A DNA stretch of 64,000 bases from Palaeococcus pacificus DY20341 (GCF_000725425.1 NZ_CP006019.1:1524480-1588479), one strand, 5' to 3'. Numbered from the stretch's first letter, positions 54,653-62,774 are shown. The notes: generated by a model from the sequence alone, not told the origin. Numbers and translations are program-made.

Positions 54653-54672
54653 CCATTTTTCATACAAAATGG
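54653..54672. promoter_or_regulatory. Inverted repeat upstream of copB
   Basis: CCATTTT (54653-54659) and AAAATGG (54666-54672) form a perfect 7-bp inverted repeat with a 6-bp spacer. It lies directly upstream of the TATA-like GTTAAATATC (minus strand, about 54643-54652). The minus strand reads CATTTTGT then AAAAAT, like the copA promoter, so a common copper regulator is plausible. Confidence 0.5.
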
Positions 54673-54727
54673 AAAATCCAAGCCGGACAGATGCACAAGA
54701 AATAAAGAGAAAAGTTGAGCTGATCCC

Positions 54728-55294
54728 CTATTCTCTCATCATGTTTTCTATTTCTTTCAATCTTTTTCCGGGTTCGAGTTCTCTTTCAGCCGAAGATATC
54801 ATAAGACCCTCTGCGGCTTCTATTGTCTCAACATCAAAGTTTCCAGTCAAAATACTCTCACTAGTCAAGTCTATCATGGTGTTAAGGGCTTCCTCAATGT
54901 TCTCAACCTTCCCCATCGCCTTCTCAAACTCTACCTGAATTTTCGCGACATCCTCTGCACCCGGTCCTTCCGCTATGCTCCGAACAACATCCTTGCTGAA
55001 CTGGATGAAATTGGCTGAAACTTTAACAAGCTCCCTTTGGATCTCAGCCTCTTCCATCAAAAGGAGCAAACGCTTTGCCTGTCTTATTCTCTGTTCTAAG
55101 GCGAGGTACTTTACAGCGCTTCTCTTAAGAAGGGCTTCATCCCCAAGCTTTGCCGCTTCTTTTCCCTGGAGGAAAATTTTCTGTTTTAAATTCTCGAGAT
55201 TGTTTATATACTGCTTGAGAGCCATCTTGGCTTTCCTCATCCTAACCTTCCGCTCAATCTCTTTCTCCTCTTTAGACTTCCAAAACCTAACCAT
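54728..55294 (-). CDS. ESCRT-III/Snf7-like helical protein A
   Basis: This 188-residue, highly charged, all-helical protein begins MVRFWKSKEEKEIERK. A long hairpin follows (KAKMALKQYINNLENLKQKIF ... LLKRSAVKYLALEQRIRQAKRLLLLM), then SANFIQFSKDVVRS and a central acidic helix FEKAMGKVENIEEALNTM, the order of elements in Snf7/CHMP proteins. The C-terminus (PGKRLKEIENMMRE) could be an MIT-interacting motif. It starts 8 nt inside the PP2C gene, downstream of kinase and Vps4-like genes. Assignment rests on pattern and context, not on a search. Confidence 0.65.
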   Translation of the reverse strand: MVRFWKSKEEKEIERKVRMRKAKMALKQYINNLENLKQKIFLQGKEAAKLGDEALLKRSAVKYLALEQRIRQAKRLLLLMEEAEIQRELVKVSANFIQFSKDVVRSIAEGPGAEDVAKIQVEFEKAMGKVENIEEALNTMIDLTSESILTGNFDVETIEAAEGLMISSAERELEPGKRLKEIENMMRE

Positions 55295-56087
55295 CTAAAC
55301 CACCCTCTCGAAACACTACAACAGTTACATTGTCCTTCGTAGCTTTGAGCGCCTCTCCAATCAACCTTTCTGCAATATCTTTCGGATCGCCATTTGATGC
55401 AATTTCTGCAATTCTATCCTCCTCAATATAGTCATGCAGCCCATCCGAGCTTAACAGTAGAACATCACCTTTCTCAAGCTTCCATTCGTAGAAATCAACG
55501 CCAAAGTCAATGCCAAGAGACTTCGTTATGACGTTCCTCATTGGGTGATGTTTGGCTTCTTCCTCCGTAATTGTTCCATTATCAAGTAGTTCTTGCACAA
55601 GAGAGTGATCCTTTGTTCTTTCAATTATCCTTCCATCACGTATTAGGTAAGCCCTGCTGTCACCAGTATTTGCAATTATTGCTTTGTTTCTCCTAACAAA
55701 AGCGGCCACAAGAGTCGTCCCCATACCTTCCCTTTCTCCAACGGCATTCTTCATTATGTGGTCATGAGCAAGTTTGTAAGCTTTCTCAAGGAGGGCTTTA
55801 ACTTCTTCCTTACTCATTCTCTCTTTGTATTCATCCTTAAGGACCTTTTTTAGGGTTTCAACAGCGATTTTTGAAGCAATCTCGCCAGCGTTATGACCGC
55901 CGAGGCCGTCGGCTACCGCGAAGAGATAAGCATCGGGGAGTTTGAGGAGGAGCATATTATCCTCATTGTTCTCTCGCCCTCCAACGTGGGAGATACCGCA
56001 GGCTTTCCCATCAATCTCGGTAGCTGTCTCCCATTCGCGCGCCCTGCTTACGACGTTGAGCAGCTTTCGAACAAATTGGACACTCAT
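55287..56087 (-). CDS. PP2C-family Ser/Thr protein phosphatase
   Basis: This 266-residue phosphatase has all metal-binding motifs: VGGRENNEDN, FAVADGLGGHNAGE, GTTLVAAFV, ANTGDSRAYLI, LLLSSDGLHDYI and KDNVTVVVF. It removes phosphate from Ser/Thr residues using two Mn/Mg ions. The ATG overlaps the stop of the Vps4-like gene (ATGA) and its end overlaps the ESCRT-III-like gene, so it is co-translated with both. It is soluble. The natural opponent is the kinase encoded two genes upstream. Confidence 0.93.
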   Translation of the reverse strand: MSVQFVRKLLNVVSRAREWETATEIDGKACGISHVGGRENNEDNMLLLKLPDAYLFAVADGLGGHNAGEIASKIAVETLKKVLKDEYKERMSKEEVKALLEKAYKLAHDHIMKNAVGEREGMGTTLVAAFVRRNKAIIANTGDSRAYLIRDGRIIERTKDHSLVQELLDNGTITEEEAKHHPMRNVITKSLGIDFGVDFYEWKLEKGDVLLLSSDGLHDYIEEDRIAEIASNGDPKDIAERLIGEALKATKDNVTVVVFREGGLDG

Positions 56088-57265
56088 CCCCCGAACTCCT
56101 CCGCCCACTTCTCATACCTCTCGATATCCCTCCTAGTCAGAGGGCTCTTAATCTTCTTGAACGCTTCCTCAAAATCCCTCATCTCCAAGGGTCTCGTCCT
56201 TAGAGACCTTTTGTTGAGCTCATGAAACGGCAAATTAGCCAGTTTGTACAGGTCCCTGTTCTCTTCTCTAATCATGTTCCATATCGCCTCTTGGCATAAG
56301 TTCCTAATATCCCTTCCCGAGTACAGTCGTCTAACGCTCTCTTCAGCAATTGCATCCAAATCGAGCTTAGAAATATCCAAACCCTTAGTATTGATCTTTA
56401 TAATCTCCCTCGTGGCCTTCTTATCTGGTAATGGAACATAAATCCTCTTTGGAAAACGCGAGAGAACGGCCTCATCCAAGTCCCACGGAGTGTTTGTTGC
56501 AGCCAACGTCAGCACGAGCACATCACTTCCCTTGTCGTAAAAACCCTCCAATTCAGTTAAAAGCGTTGAAAGCATTCTTCTCGAGGCCTCACTTGTATCG
56601 TTGGAGCGTTTTGTGGTTAAAGCATCAATCTCATCAATGAAGACTATGCTTGGAGCGTTTTTGCGAGCAACATCATAAATGGCTGTGATTATCTTGCTTG
56701 ACTCTCCGAAGTATTTGCTCAGGACGTTAGATGCCTTAACATTGAAGAAGGTGGCGTTTAAGCTTCCCGCCGCCGCTGAAGCTAAGAGTGTCTTGCCCGT
56801 TCCAGGAGGACCGAAGAGAAGGATACCCTTCCAAGGTTGGATTGCTTTGGGCCTTTGTAAGGCCGAGATCACTATCGTCTCCATCATCAGGACTTTTACT
56901 TCATCTAAACCACCGATGTCGCCCCAAGTGACGTTAGACTTTGCTATTAGATTCCTAGCGTACTCTTTAAACTGATCCTCCTCATCTTCATCCTGTTGGG
57001 TTCTTTTTCCTTCAGCGCTTACCACAGCTTTCTTACCATACTCTCCTTTCTCAATTTGTTCGGCCACTTTCTCCCACTTTTTTGCCTTCTTGAGGTAAAA
57101 TTCACTGTTATAGGGCACGTGCTTTGCAAGCTCCCTCAACAGGGAAGCACACTTCAGCGCTTTTTTTCTTGCGGTTTCTAAGTCATTTTGAGAGAGAGCC
57201 CTATCGAATTCCTTTTTCGTTTTTTCAAATTCATTTAATAATGGGCCTGATAAATCCACGGGCAT
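56084..57265 (-). CDS. Vps4/CdvC-type AAA ATPase with MIT-like N-terminus
   Basis: This 393-residue ATPase has residues 1-75 predicted as a three-helix MIT-like bundle (FEKTKKEFDRALSQNDLETA ...), then a charged linker, then an AAA domain. Its motifs are Walker A GPPGTGKT (152-159), pore loop SKYFGESSK, Walker B VFIDEIDAL and arginine fingers in LSRFPKRIYVPLP. The C-terminal ending DFEEAFKKIKSPLTRRDIERYEKWAEEFGG region matches the last helix typical of Vps4. Vps4 disassembles ESCRT-III filaments. ATG 57265 follows AAGGAGGC, 2 nt after the kinase stop. Confidence 0.88.
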   Translation of the reverse strand: MPVDLSGPLLNEFEKTKKEFDRALSQNDLETARKKALKCASLLRELAKHVPYNSEFYLKKAKKWEKVAEQIEKGEYGKKAVVSAEGKRTQQDEDEEDQFKEYARNLIAKSNVTWGDIGGLDEVKVLMMETIVISALQRPKAIQPWKGILLFGPPGTGKTLLASAAAGSLNATFFNVKASNVLSKYFGESSKIITAIYDVARKNAPSIVFIDEIDALTTKRSNDTSEASRRMLSTLLTELEGFYDKGSDVLVLTLAATNTPWDLDEAVLSRFPKRIYVPLPDKKATREIIKINTKGLDISKLDLDAIAEESVRRLYSGRDIRNLCQEAIWNMIREENRDLYKLANLPFHELNKRSLRTRPLEMRDFEEAFKKIKSPLTRRDIERYEKWAEEFGG

Positions 57266-57267
57266 TT

Positions 57268-58962
57268 TCAAGCCTCCTTAAAGCCAAGCTTTATTTTGTG
57301 AACGATGATCTCGGCCTTTTCAATAAGCTCGGGTGGAATGTCCAAGTTGTTCTCCAACCGGAGCTTGAGCTGTTCTTTCAGCTTTGAGAGTTCTTCTTTA
57401 ACGTCCCCTTTAGCGTAGTGGGTAAGGTCTTCCGCATATTTGATACTGTTAACTGAATCCCCGAGCTTTAGATAGAGTAGGAACAGCTCACCAGCGTAGT
57501 ATGCACTTCTCGAGAAGTCCCTAACCGAGATACTCTTGTTAAGGTTCTCCTTATAGTTAAAGCCCAAAATCTTTGCCAAATCTTGTTGAAGCTCTTCAAT
57601 GGACCGATAGCGTTTGTCTTTTTCCTTTTGGAGGCACTTCAATATAATTGGCTCCAGTACCTTCGCATCGGGGTTGATCTGGCTTGGGAGAATAACTTCC
57701 TCCAACGTGATCTTCGAGGCAATCTCCACGAAGTCCTCTCCCAAAAATGGGGGTCTTCCTGTAACCAGCTCATATAAAACAGCCCCCACCTGCCAAACGT
57801 CCGTTCTTTCGTCGGTGGTTCCGAATTTTCCGCTTATCTGTTCCGGAGCAGCATAGAGAGGAGTGAAGCTAACCGCTAAGGTAGTCTTGCTGTCCTTCAG
57901 TAACTTGCTCAGTCCCCAGTCGCTGATCTTTGCTTTTCCATTTTTGAGAAGGATGTTGGATGGTTTTAGATCCCTATGCACTATGCCCTTAGAGTGGGCA
58001 TATTTAAGCCCTTCACAAACATCGAAAATTATCTTTGTGGCTTTTTCAATGCTCACGGGCTTCTCAACTTTAGCCAAGCTCGTCTCGCAGTACTCCATTT
58101 CCAAATAAGGAACCGGGAAGATATTGTAATCATAGAGCTCAACGATGTTTGGATGAGTTAGGAGCGACCAGTTCCTGACCTCCTTTAAAAATGCCTTTCC
58201 TCCTTCTTCCGTCAGACTGATGGGAACCTTAATAGCGACCACGGTCCCATCCATTTTCTCCGCCCTGTAAACTCTCGCAAAGCCTCCCTCTCCAATGGGC
58301 TCAGCCTTCCGGTATCTGGAGAAGAGGGCCTCCAGCAGGGAAGATGATCCGTGATGGGCTGGAGTCGGGACTTCCGCAGGTGCTTCTTTCCTTTCAGGCC
58401 TTTCAAACACATTGGTGGTTACTTTCACCTTTGCACTCACGAGACCGGAGCGGACGATGACCTTAGCATTGACCTTTCCGCTCTTTCTCGGAACGATTTT
58501 AACAGTTCGAGAAACGTATTCGCCGGGCCTGATGTTCTGGAAGTAGAGCCTCGTCGGGCTGATGTCAAAGTACTTCCCGAGGTTTTCAAGGTCAACCTCG
58601 ACGTTTATCATTCCAAGGGTTCCGTTCCTGAACCCGACAGTCATGTAACTCTCTTCGCCGGCGTGGAGCTTTTTGGGTATATCAACTATGAGGGACTTTC
58701 TAAGGATGTCTTTCATGTCCTCTCTCGGTGCCCGTGGCGGCTGGGGCGGAATTTGTCTTGGCGGATACCTGCGTTTGTACTTATACGTTGACTTGAACGC
58801 GTCTTTGAGCAGATGCCTTATGAAGTGCCCGAACCACGCTAAGACTATTATAAAAACTATGAAACTGCTTGACCTGCCAAAGATGAACGATACAAACAGC
58901 ACTACAAGGAACAGCTTCACCAGACTTTCGACTATGTCATCGTCCATGAACCAGTGACCCAT
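57268..58962 (-). CDS. Membrane-anchored Hanks-type Ser/Thr protein kinase
   Basis: This 564-residue protein has two N-terminal transmembrane helices (about 12-50), a basic Pro-rich linker, an Ig-like/CARDB-type beta domain (about 90-188), and then the kinase domain (about 217-475). Kinase motifs are IGEGGFARVY, VAIK, HRDLKPSN, DWG in place of DFG, APEQ and DVWQVGAVLYEL. A helical tail follows. With a two-helix hairpin, both Ig-like and kinase domains would be cytoplasmic. ATG 58962 follows GGAG. A possible separate promoter lies in 58969-59107. Confidence 0.9.
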   Translation of the reverse strand: MGHWFMDDDIVESLVKLFLVVLFVSFIFGRSSSFIVFIIVLAWFGHFIRHLLKDAFKSTYKYKRRYPPRQIPPQPPRAPREDMKDILRKSLIVDIPKKLHAGEESYMTVGFRNGTLGMINVEVDLENLGKYFDISPTRLYFQNIRPGEYVSRTVKIVPRKSGKVNAKVIVRSGLVSAKVKVTTNVFERPERKEAPAEVPTPAHHGSSSLLEALFSRYRKAEPIGEGGFARVYRAEKMDGTVVAIKVPISLTEEGGKAFLKEVRNWSLLTHPNIVELYDYNIFPVPYLEMEYCETSLAKVEKPVSIEKATKIIFDVCEGLKYAHSKGIVHRDLKPSNILLKNGKAKISDWGLSKLLKDSKTTLAVSFTPLYAAPEQISGKFGTTDERTDVWQVGAVLYELVTGRPPFLGEDFVEIASKITLEEVILPSQINPDAKVLEPIILKCLQKEKDKRYRSIEELQQDLAKILGFNYKENLNKSISVRDFSRSAYYAGELFLLYLKLGDSVNSIKYAEDLTHYAKGDVKEELSKLKEQLKLRLENNLDIPPELIEKAEIIVHKIKLGFKEA

Positions 58963-59107
58963 GTGCAACTCCTATCCCTCCACTTCCTCTAATTCTTACC
59001 ACTTCGCACATCTGTTAATTCTTTTTAGTATCACTCTGCAGTTTTCTTGGGCAATACTTTTTAGTTCTGCAAAGTTTAAAGGGCAAGACTTTGACCAAAA
59101 TGGAAAG
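58963..59107 (-). promoter_or_regulatory. Gap within the ESCRT-like locus, possible internal promoter
   Basis: This is the only sizeable gap in the gene set. On the minus strand, TTTAAACTTTG (about 59071-59080) and ACTAAAAAG (about 59021-59030) are TATA-like and could start a transcript for the kinase-ATPase-phosphatase-filament quartet. No terminator hairpin is evident, so read-through from upstream is also likely. Confidence 0.4.
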
Positions 59108-59707
59108 TCACTCCACCTCGGTCTCCCTGGCCTTCTCCTTCGTGACTCTCTCGGCTGCAATTTCGGGTTCGAGCTCCCCTTCCTTAACGGCTTGAATTGT
59201 CCTTAAGATCTCTTGCAGCTCCTTATCTTCCACAAGCTCGACCCCCGCTCCCAATGCTTGGTCAGTGTACCCGAGCATCTTGTTGAGGTTCTCATTTATG
59301 TTTTGAGCATCAAGCTGCATGCTCACGAGGTGCTTCTCAAGTTCTTCTGGGGACATTTTCTGCAGAATCTTCCAAGTGGGGGTTTCCTTTAGGAGGGCCT
59401 CATTCTCCTTGATTATCAGAAGGTTGCTGACGAGCATGGCCTGCTTGTTCAGCTGGACGTGCGTGTTCTGCAAGCTCTGCTTTCTCTTGTTCAACGTTTT
59501 GATCTTCGTGGCTATCGTCAGCTCTTCACTCTTGCTCCTCGCTTTTTTGGCCTGTTCAAAGAGCAGTGCGATTTGTCTATCCATCTCTGCAATTTCGTCC
59601 TCAATCTTCTTAATCTGCATGTCCAGCTTTACCTGATTCTCCCTGAGCTTGTCTATGGGTATATCTAGAGGATTCTTTCGACCGAAAAATCTGGAGATAA
59701 GGCCCAT
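59108..59707 (-). CDS. ESCRT-III/CHMP-like helical protein B
   Basis: This 199-residue protein starts MGLISRFFGRKNP, a short basic-hydrophobic N-terminus like membrane-inserting CHMP/Snf7 proteins. A helical hairpin follows (LRENQVKLDMQIKKIEDEIAEM ... ATKIKTLNKRKQSLQNTHVQLNKQ), then KMSPEELEKHLVSMQLDAQNINENLNKML, strongly reminiscent of the CHMP central helix. An acidic tail (GELEPEIAAERVTKE) ends it. The ATG directly follows the upstream stop (TAAATG) with GGAGGA as site. A paralogue of the next upstream product. No database check was possible. Confidence 0.68.
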   Translation of the reverse strand: MGLISRFFGRKNPLDIPIDKLRENQVKLDMQIKKIEDEIAEMDRQIALLFEQAKKARSKSEELTIATKIKTLNKRKQSLQNTHVQLNKQAMLVSNLLIIKENEALLKETPTWKILQKMSPEELEKHLVSMQLDAQNINENLNKMLGYTDQALGAGVELVEDKELQEILRTIQAVKEGELEPEIAAERVTKEKARETEVE

Positions 59708-60304
59708 TTATAGTTCCTCCTCCAAGTCTTTTGGAAGTTCTTTTGAAGCTATTTTAGTCGCTACCTCATTTACGTCGGCTTCTCCTGTTTCTACCTTGGC
59801 CCATGCTTCCATTAGCTCCTTCTCTGTCTGGTCTTCTGCCGCTTCAAACTCGGCAATCTCCATTTCGAAAACGCGGTTCAAGCTGCTGACCATTTCATCG
59901 AACTCTTTCCCATCTAAGCTTACCTTCACGAGAACATTCTCAAGCTGTTCAGGCTCAACTTTGCTGAGCTTTTCCCATATTCCAATTCTCCTGAGCTCCT
60001 TCTCGTACTTCTTGACAACTATTAGATTCTTGACAAAAGTGTACTGCCTCTGGGCTGTCATAAAATCTCTTAGCTTAAGCTTCTGCTCCATATCAAGGCT
60101 TTTTATCTCCTGTGCGAGCATCTTCTTCTTTAGCACATCGGCCCCAATACCTTCTTGGAAAAGCTGTTTCTTTTTCTTTTCAATACTGTTTATTTCCTTC
60201 TTTGTCCGTTCCAACCTGTTTCTTAGTCGAATTTCTTCTTCCTGAAGCTCTCTTAGGGAGAGCTTTTCGATTGGGTTCTTCCTAAACCTATCTAATATCC
60301 TCAT
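59708..60304 (-). CDS. ESCRT-III/CHMP-like helical protein C
   Basis: This 198-residue protein is built like protein B: MRILDRFRKNPIEKLSLREL at the N-terminus, a highly charged hairpin (EEEIRLRNRLERTKKEINSI ... MLAQEIKSLDMEQKLKLRDF), IWEKLSKVEPEQLENVLVKVSLDGKEFDEM in the centre, and an acidic tail ending PKDLEEEL. B and C align by eye across WKILQKMSPEELEKHL/WEKLSKVEPEQLENVL. ATG 60304 has GAGGTG 6 nt upstream; the longer start at 60313 is that site. It is probably a co-polymerising filament subunit. Confidence 0.68.
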   Translation of the reverse strand: MRILDRFRKNPIEKLSLRELQEEEIRLRNRLERTKKEINSIEKKKKQLFQEGIGADVLKKKMLAQEIKSLDMEQKLKLRDFMTAQRQYTFVKNLIVVKKYEKELRRIGIWEKLSKVEPEQLENVLVKVSLDGKEFDEMVSSLNRVFEMEIAEFEAAEDQTEKELMEAWAKVETGEADVNEVATKIASKELPKDLEEEL

Positions 60305-60314
60305 GTTCAACACC

Positions 60315-62141
60315 TCACTTCCTCATCAATACCAGACCAAACCCGTCAATATACTTCACAAGATACTTGCCGTCCTTGGCCATTTCATAAAAGGCCCGTT
60401 TAATGTAGCTCTCATCTCCACAATCCAAACATTCGTTAAGCGGCAAGTAATCCTTGCCGGCGATTTTCTCTTCCACACATTTCTTTACTTGTGCATAAAG
60501 CTCTTCATCAAGCTCTAAACGCACCAGGGGGAGCAGTTCTTTGGCGTATCTGTCGTTGGGGTTGTAAATCAGCTCGCCGCTCTCCATATCAAGGAGGATT
60601 AAGGATACATTCTCAGAATAGAAGTTCTGGTGGAACTGGTCTGAGTTCACGTACTTTCTGATTTTTTCTTCGAACCCTAAAGGTGAAGCTATTAACAGGA
60701 TTGTTCTCCTGTCCTTTGAGGAATCCCTCGCGTCTACCAAGTACATATTTACATCGGCAAGTTCTAATGGGTCGGTATCAAACCCATATTCGGCCAGCTT
60801 ATCAACCCGTGTTAGATAACGAGCATTTACCAAAATCTTTTCCTTCCTTCCGAGGAGTTTTTTCTCTTTTAATGATATTTCAAGGTACCTGTTTTCGGGG
60901 AGATTCTTTAAGCTTCTTTCATCAAGCTTGTCAATAAATTTCGAGGTGTCTTCACCCTTCTTCTCCTCTATGCGCTCTACGACATATTTTTTACCCAAAA
61001 TCCTTATTTGTTTATTGAATTTGCTTTTTGTTCTGCCTAGGAAATTGAGCTCTTGGATTTTTGCATCTTCCCTTACAACCAAGCGAGAACCTTTCTCTAT
61101 GTTTTTAGATGCTCTAAGCACCTCTTCAATCTTCTTTTTGAGCTCTGCATCTTTGGCTGAGAGTTCTATCTCTTTTTTCCTGAGCTCCATTTCTTTCTGT
61201 TTCAATTCTAATCCCTTTCTTCTTATCTGCTCCTCTAGAGTTTTTACTTCTTTCATAATGTTTTCTCTGGCTCTTTCGAGCTCTTGTTTGAGTCTTTCTT
61301 GGAGTTCCTTATCTTTCAACTCGAGAAGTTTGTTAGTCAGAGCTTCTTTCTCCCTTTCAAATCTTTCTATAAGCTCTTGTTTTTCCCGTTCGAGTCTTTG
61401 TATCTCCCCTATGCTTGACATCGATATTTCTTCCGCTATCCTTCTCTTTTCATCTTCAAAAAATTCTATCAATTCCTTTATGCGTTTTTTAAGCTTCTGA
61501 ACTTTTTCCTCGTATACGAACTTTACCGCCTCAACTTCATCTGCTTTCTCCTTTTCCCAATCCTCGAGTAGTGTTCTAAACCAATTGTACTTGTTCGCTT
61601 CATTTATGGCTTCTTTGATCTTCTCTTTGTAGCCTCCCCATGTCCTTTTGAGATAATACCTAAGGGGCAGCTTTATTTCGGGATTTTCTAGCTGTTTTTC
61701 AATCCACTTATCAATTCCAAGATAGTAAGTCTTTAGTAGTTGAAGAACTTCAGGATCTCTTCTATAAAGCTTGGTTAGGAAATCTTCCTTTGTTGTTATC
61801 TCAAATACATTGTACTTTAGAATTTCATCTATTATCATCAATTCGTAGTCTGAGAAGCGTTTTTGTGCTGGCGGGAAGTCTTCGTTGTTCTTCTTAAAAC
61901 TCCACGCTAGTATTGCCAAAGAAGCTTCAAATTTTGCCCTGAATGCATTATCTAAATCTTCCAAAAAATCTCCACAGTGTCCATTTAGGTACTTTTCATA
62001 AGCTTCCGTTATCTCGTTCCAAAGCCTTTGTCTTGTATTAAACTCTTCTACCAATATATCCCTCCCCTGCCTCAGAACTCTCTCTGCCGGTCTTAGGAGA
62101 GCTTTAATGCATGAAATATCTCCTTCGTCAAAGATCACCAT
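60315..62141 (-). CDS. Long coiled-coil protein of the ESCRT-like locus
   Basis: This 608-residue protein has an N-terminal helical domain (1-185), a long coiled coil (about 190-370, rich in E/K/R/L heptads such as KQELIERFEREKEALTNKLLELKDK), then a basic alpha/beta region (LDERSLKNLPENRYLEIS ... DVNMYLVDARDSSKDRRTILLIAS). The C-terminal 65 residues look like a winged helix (YAQVKKCVEEKIAGKDYLP ... GFGLVLMRK). I recognise no family. It is the likely scaffold, as it sits 9 nt after the first gene and 10 nt before the filament genes. GAGGTGATTCT precedes the ATG. Confidence 0.75.
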   Translation of the reverse strand: MVIFDEGDISCIKALLRPAERVLRQGRDILVEEFNTRQRLWNEITEAYEKYLNGHCGDFLEDLDNAFRAKFEASLAILAWSFKKNNEDFPPAQKRFSDYELMIIDEILKYNVFEITTKEDFLTKLYRRDPEVLQLLKTYYLGIDKWIEKQLENPEIKLPLRYYLKRTWGGYKEKIKEAINEANKYNWFRTLLEDWEKEKADEVEAVKFVYEEKVQKLKKRIKELIEFFEDEKRRIAEEISMSSIGEIQRLEREKQELIERFEREKEALTNKLLELKDKELQERLKQELERARENIMKEVKTLEEQIRRKGLELKQKEMELRKKEIELSAKDAELKKKIEEVLRASKNIEKGSRLVVREDAKIQELNFLGRTKSKFNKQIRILGKKYVVERIEEKKGEDTSKFIDKLDERSLKNLPENRYLEISLKEKKLLGRKEKILVNARYLTRVDKLAEYGFDTDPLELADVNMYLVDARDSSKDRRTILLIASPLGFEEKIRKYVNSDQFHQNFYSENVSLILLDMESGELIYNPNDRYAKELLPLVRLELDEELYAQVKKCVEEKIAGKDYLPLNECLDCGDESYIKRAFYEMAKDGKYLVKYIDGFGLVLMRK

Positions 62142-62150
62142 AGAATCACC

Positions 62151-62672
62151 TCATAGCAGTAATGAAAGCTCCTCCCGGAGCTTTTTAGCCATATACTCAA
62201 CTACTTCTCCATACCCCACAAGCGAAATGACTATCTGGGTCTCATTAGTGCTTTTTTCATCTATTTCTATCCTAATCTCAACCCTTCCCTTTTTTGTGTA
62301 TGCTCCGTAAGTCATTGAGAGGTCATCTGAAGAAACGTAATATGCATTGCATTTGGATAGGATGTATCTAAGCAGCTTTCGCACAATCTGAGGATTTTCG
62401 TTCGTTATATACTCCAATTCTACTTTGTTAGGAGCCACTTTTGACTTTAGGTCTTCTTTTTTAACGTGGTACACTTCGACTTTATCTGACGAAGGAGGGT
62501 CAAGTTTTGACAGAAGCTCTTCAGCAAATTCGGAAACATTTTCTGTATCGATTATGAAGGTAATACCCCTTAGCTTTGAAATCTCGGCCCTTTCCGACCA
62601 CTTTTCAAGGAGGTATTCGATACGCTTTCTCTCAGCGTCGTTTCCATAGCTAATAATAAAGAGATGCGGCAT
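62151..62672 (-). CDS. Unknown alpha/beta protein heading the ESCRT-like locus
   Basis: This 173-residue protein opens MPHLFIISYGNDAERKRIEYLLEKW, with alternating strands and helices, and ends YGEVVEYMAKKLREELSLLL. No family recognised. ATG 62672 has GAGGTG 9 nt upstream. An in-frame ATG at 62738 lies about 25 nt from the strong TATA and could begin a leaderless longer form (22 extra basic residues). It is the first gene of the locus. Confidence 0.65.
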   Translation of the reverse strand: MPHLFIISYGNDAERKRIEYLLEKWSERAEISKLRGITFIIDTENVSEFAEELLSKLDPPSSDKVEVYHVKKEDLKSKVAPNKVELEYITNENPQIVRKLLRYILSKCNAYYVSSDDLSMTYGAYTKKGRVEIRIEIDEKSTNETQIVISLVGYGEVVEYMAKKLREELSLLL

Positions 62673-62758
62673 CGGAATTTTCACCTCGTTTGGTTTTTTG
62701 AACACTTGCTCTCTTCCAAGGTGTTTCTGCTTTTGCATATATTACTGCATTTGTGGAA

Positions 62759-62774
62759 CATATAAAGTTTTCGG
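62759..62774 (-). promoter_or_regulatory. Promoter of the ESCRT-like locus
   Basis: On the minus strand CCGAAAACTTTATATG is a near-ideal archaeal BRE plus TATA box, and transcription would start near 62738. Its strength suggests that the locus is well expressed. It shares the CGAAAACTTTATA core with the DUF2202 promoter at 19711, but not that operator. Confidence 0.75.

Noticed and set aside
54728-55294. Interpretation of the 188-residue protein as phage-shock PspA/Vipp1 (related to ESCRT-III)
   Set aside because: PspA proteins also share the helical hairpin, so this is not excluded. The Vps4-like ATPase next to it favours the ESCRT-III label, because bacterial PspA does not use Vps4.
56084-57265. 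Interpretation of the AAA gene as Cdc48 or proteasome-activating ATPase
   Set aside because: It has one AAA domain, lacks the Cdc48 N-domain and the proteasome HbYX tail, and has an MIT-like N-terminus and Vps4-type C-terminal helix.
60928-61500. 190-residue Ser/Phe/Leu-rich frame opposite the coiled-coil protein
   Set aside because: Reverse complement of Glu/Lys-rich coiled-coil codons yields Ser/Phe-rich sequence; this is an artefact.
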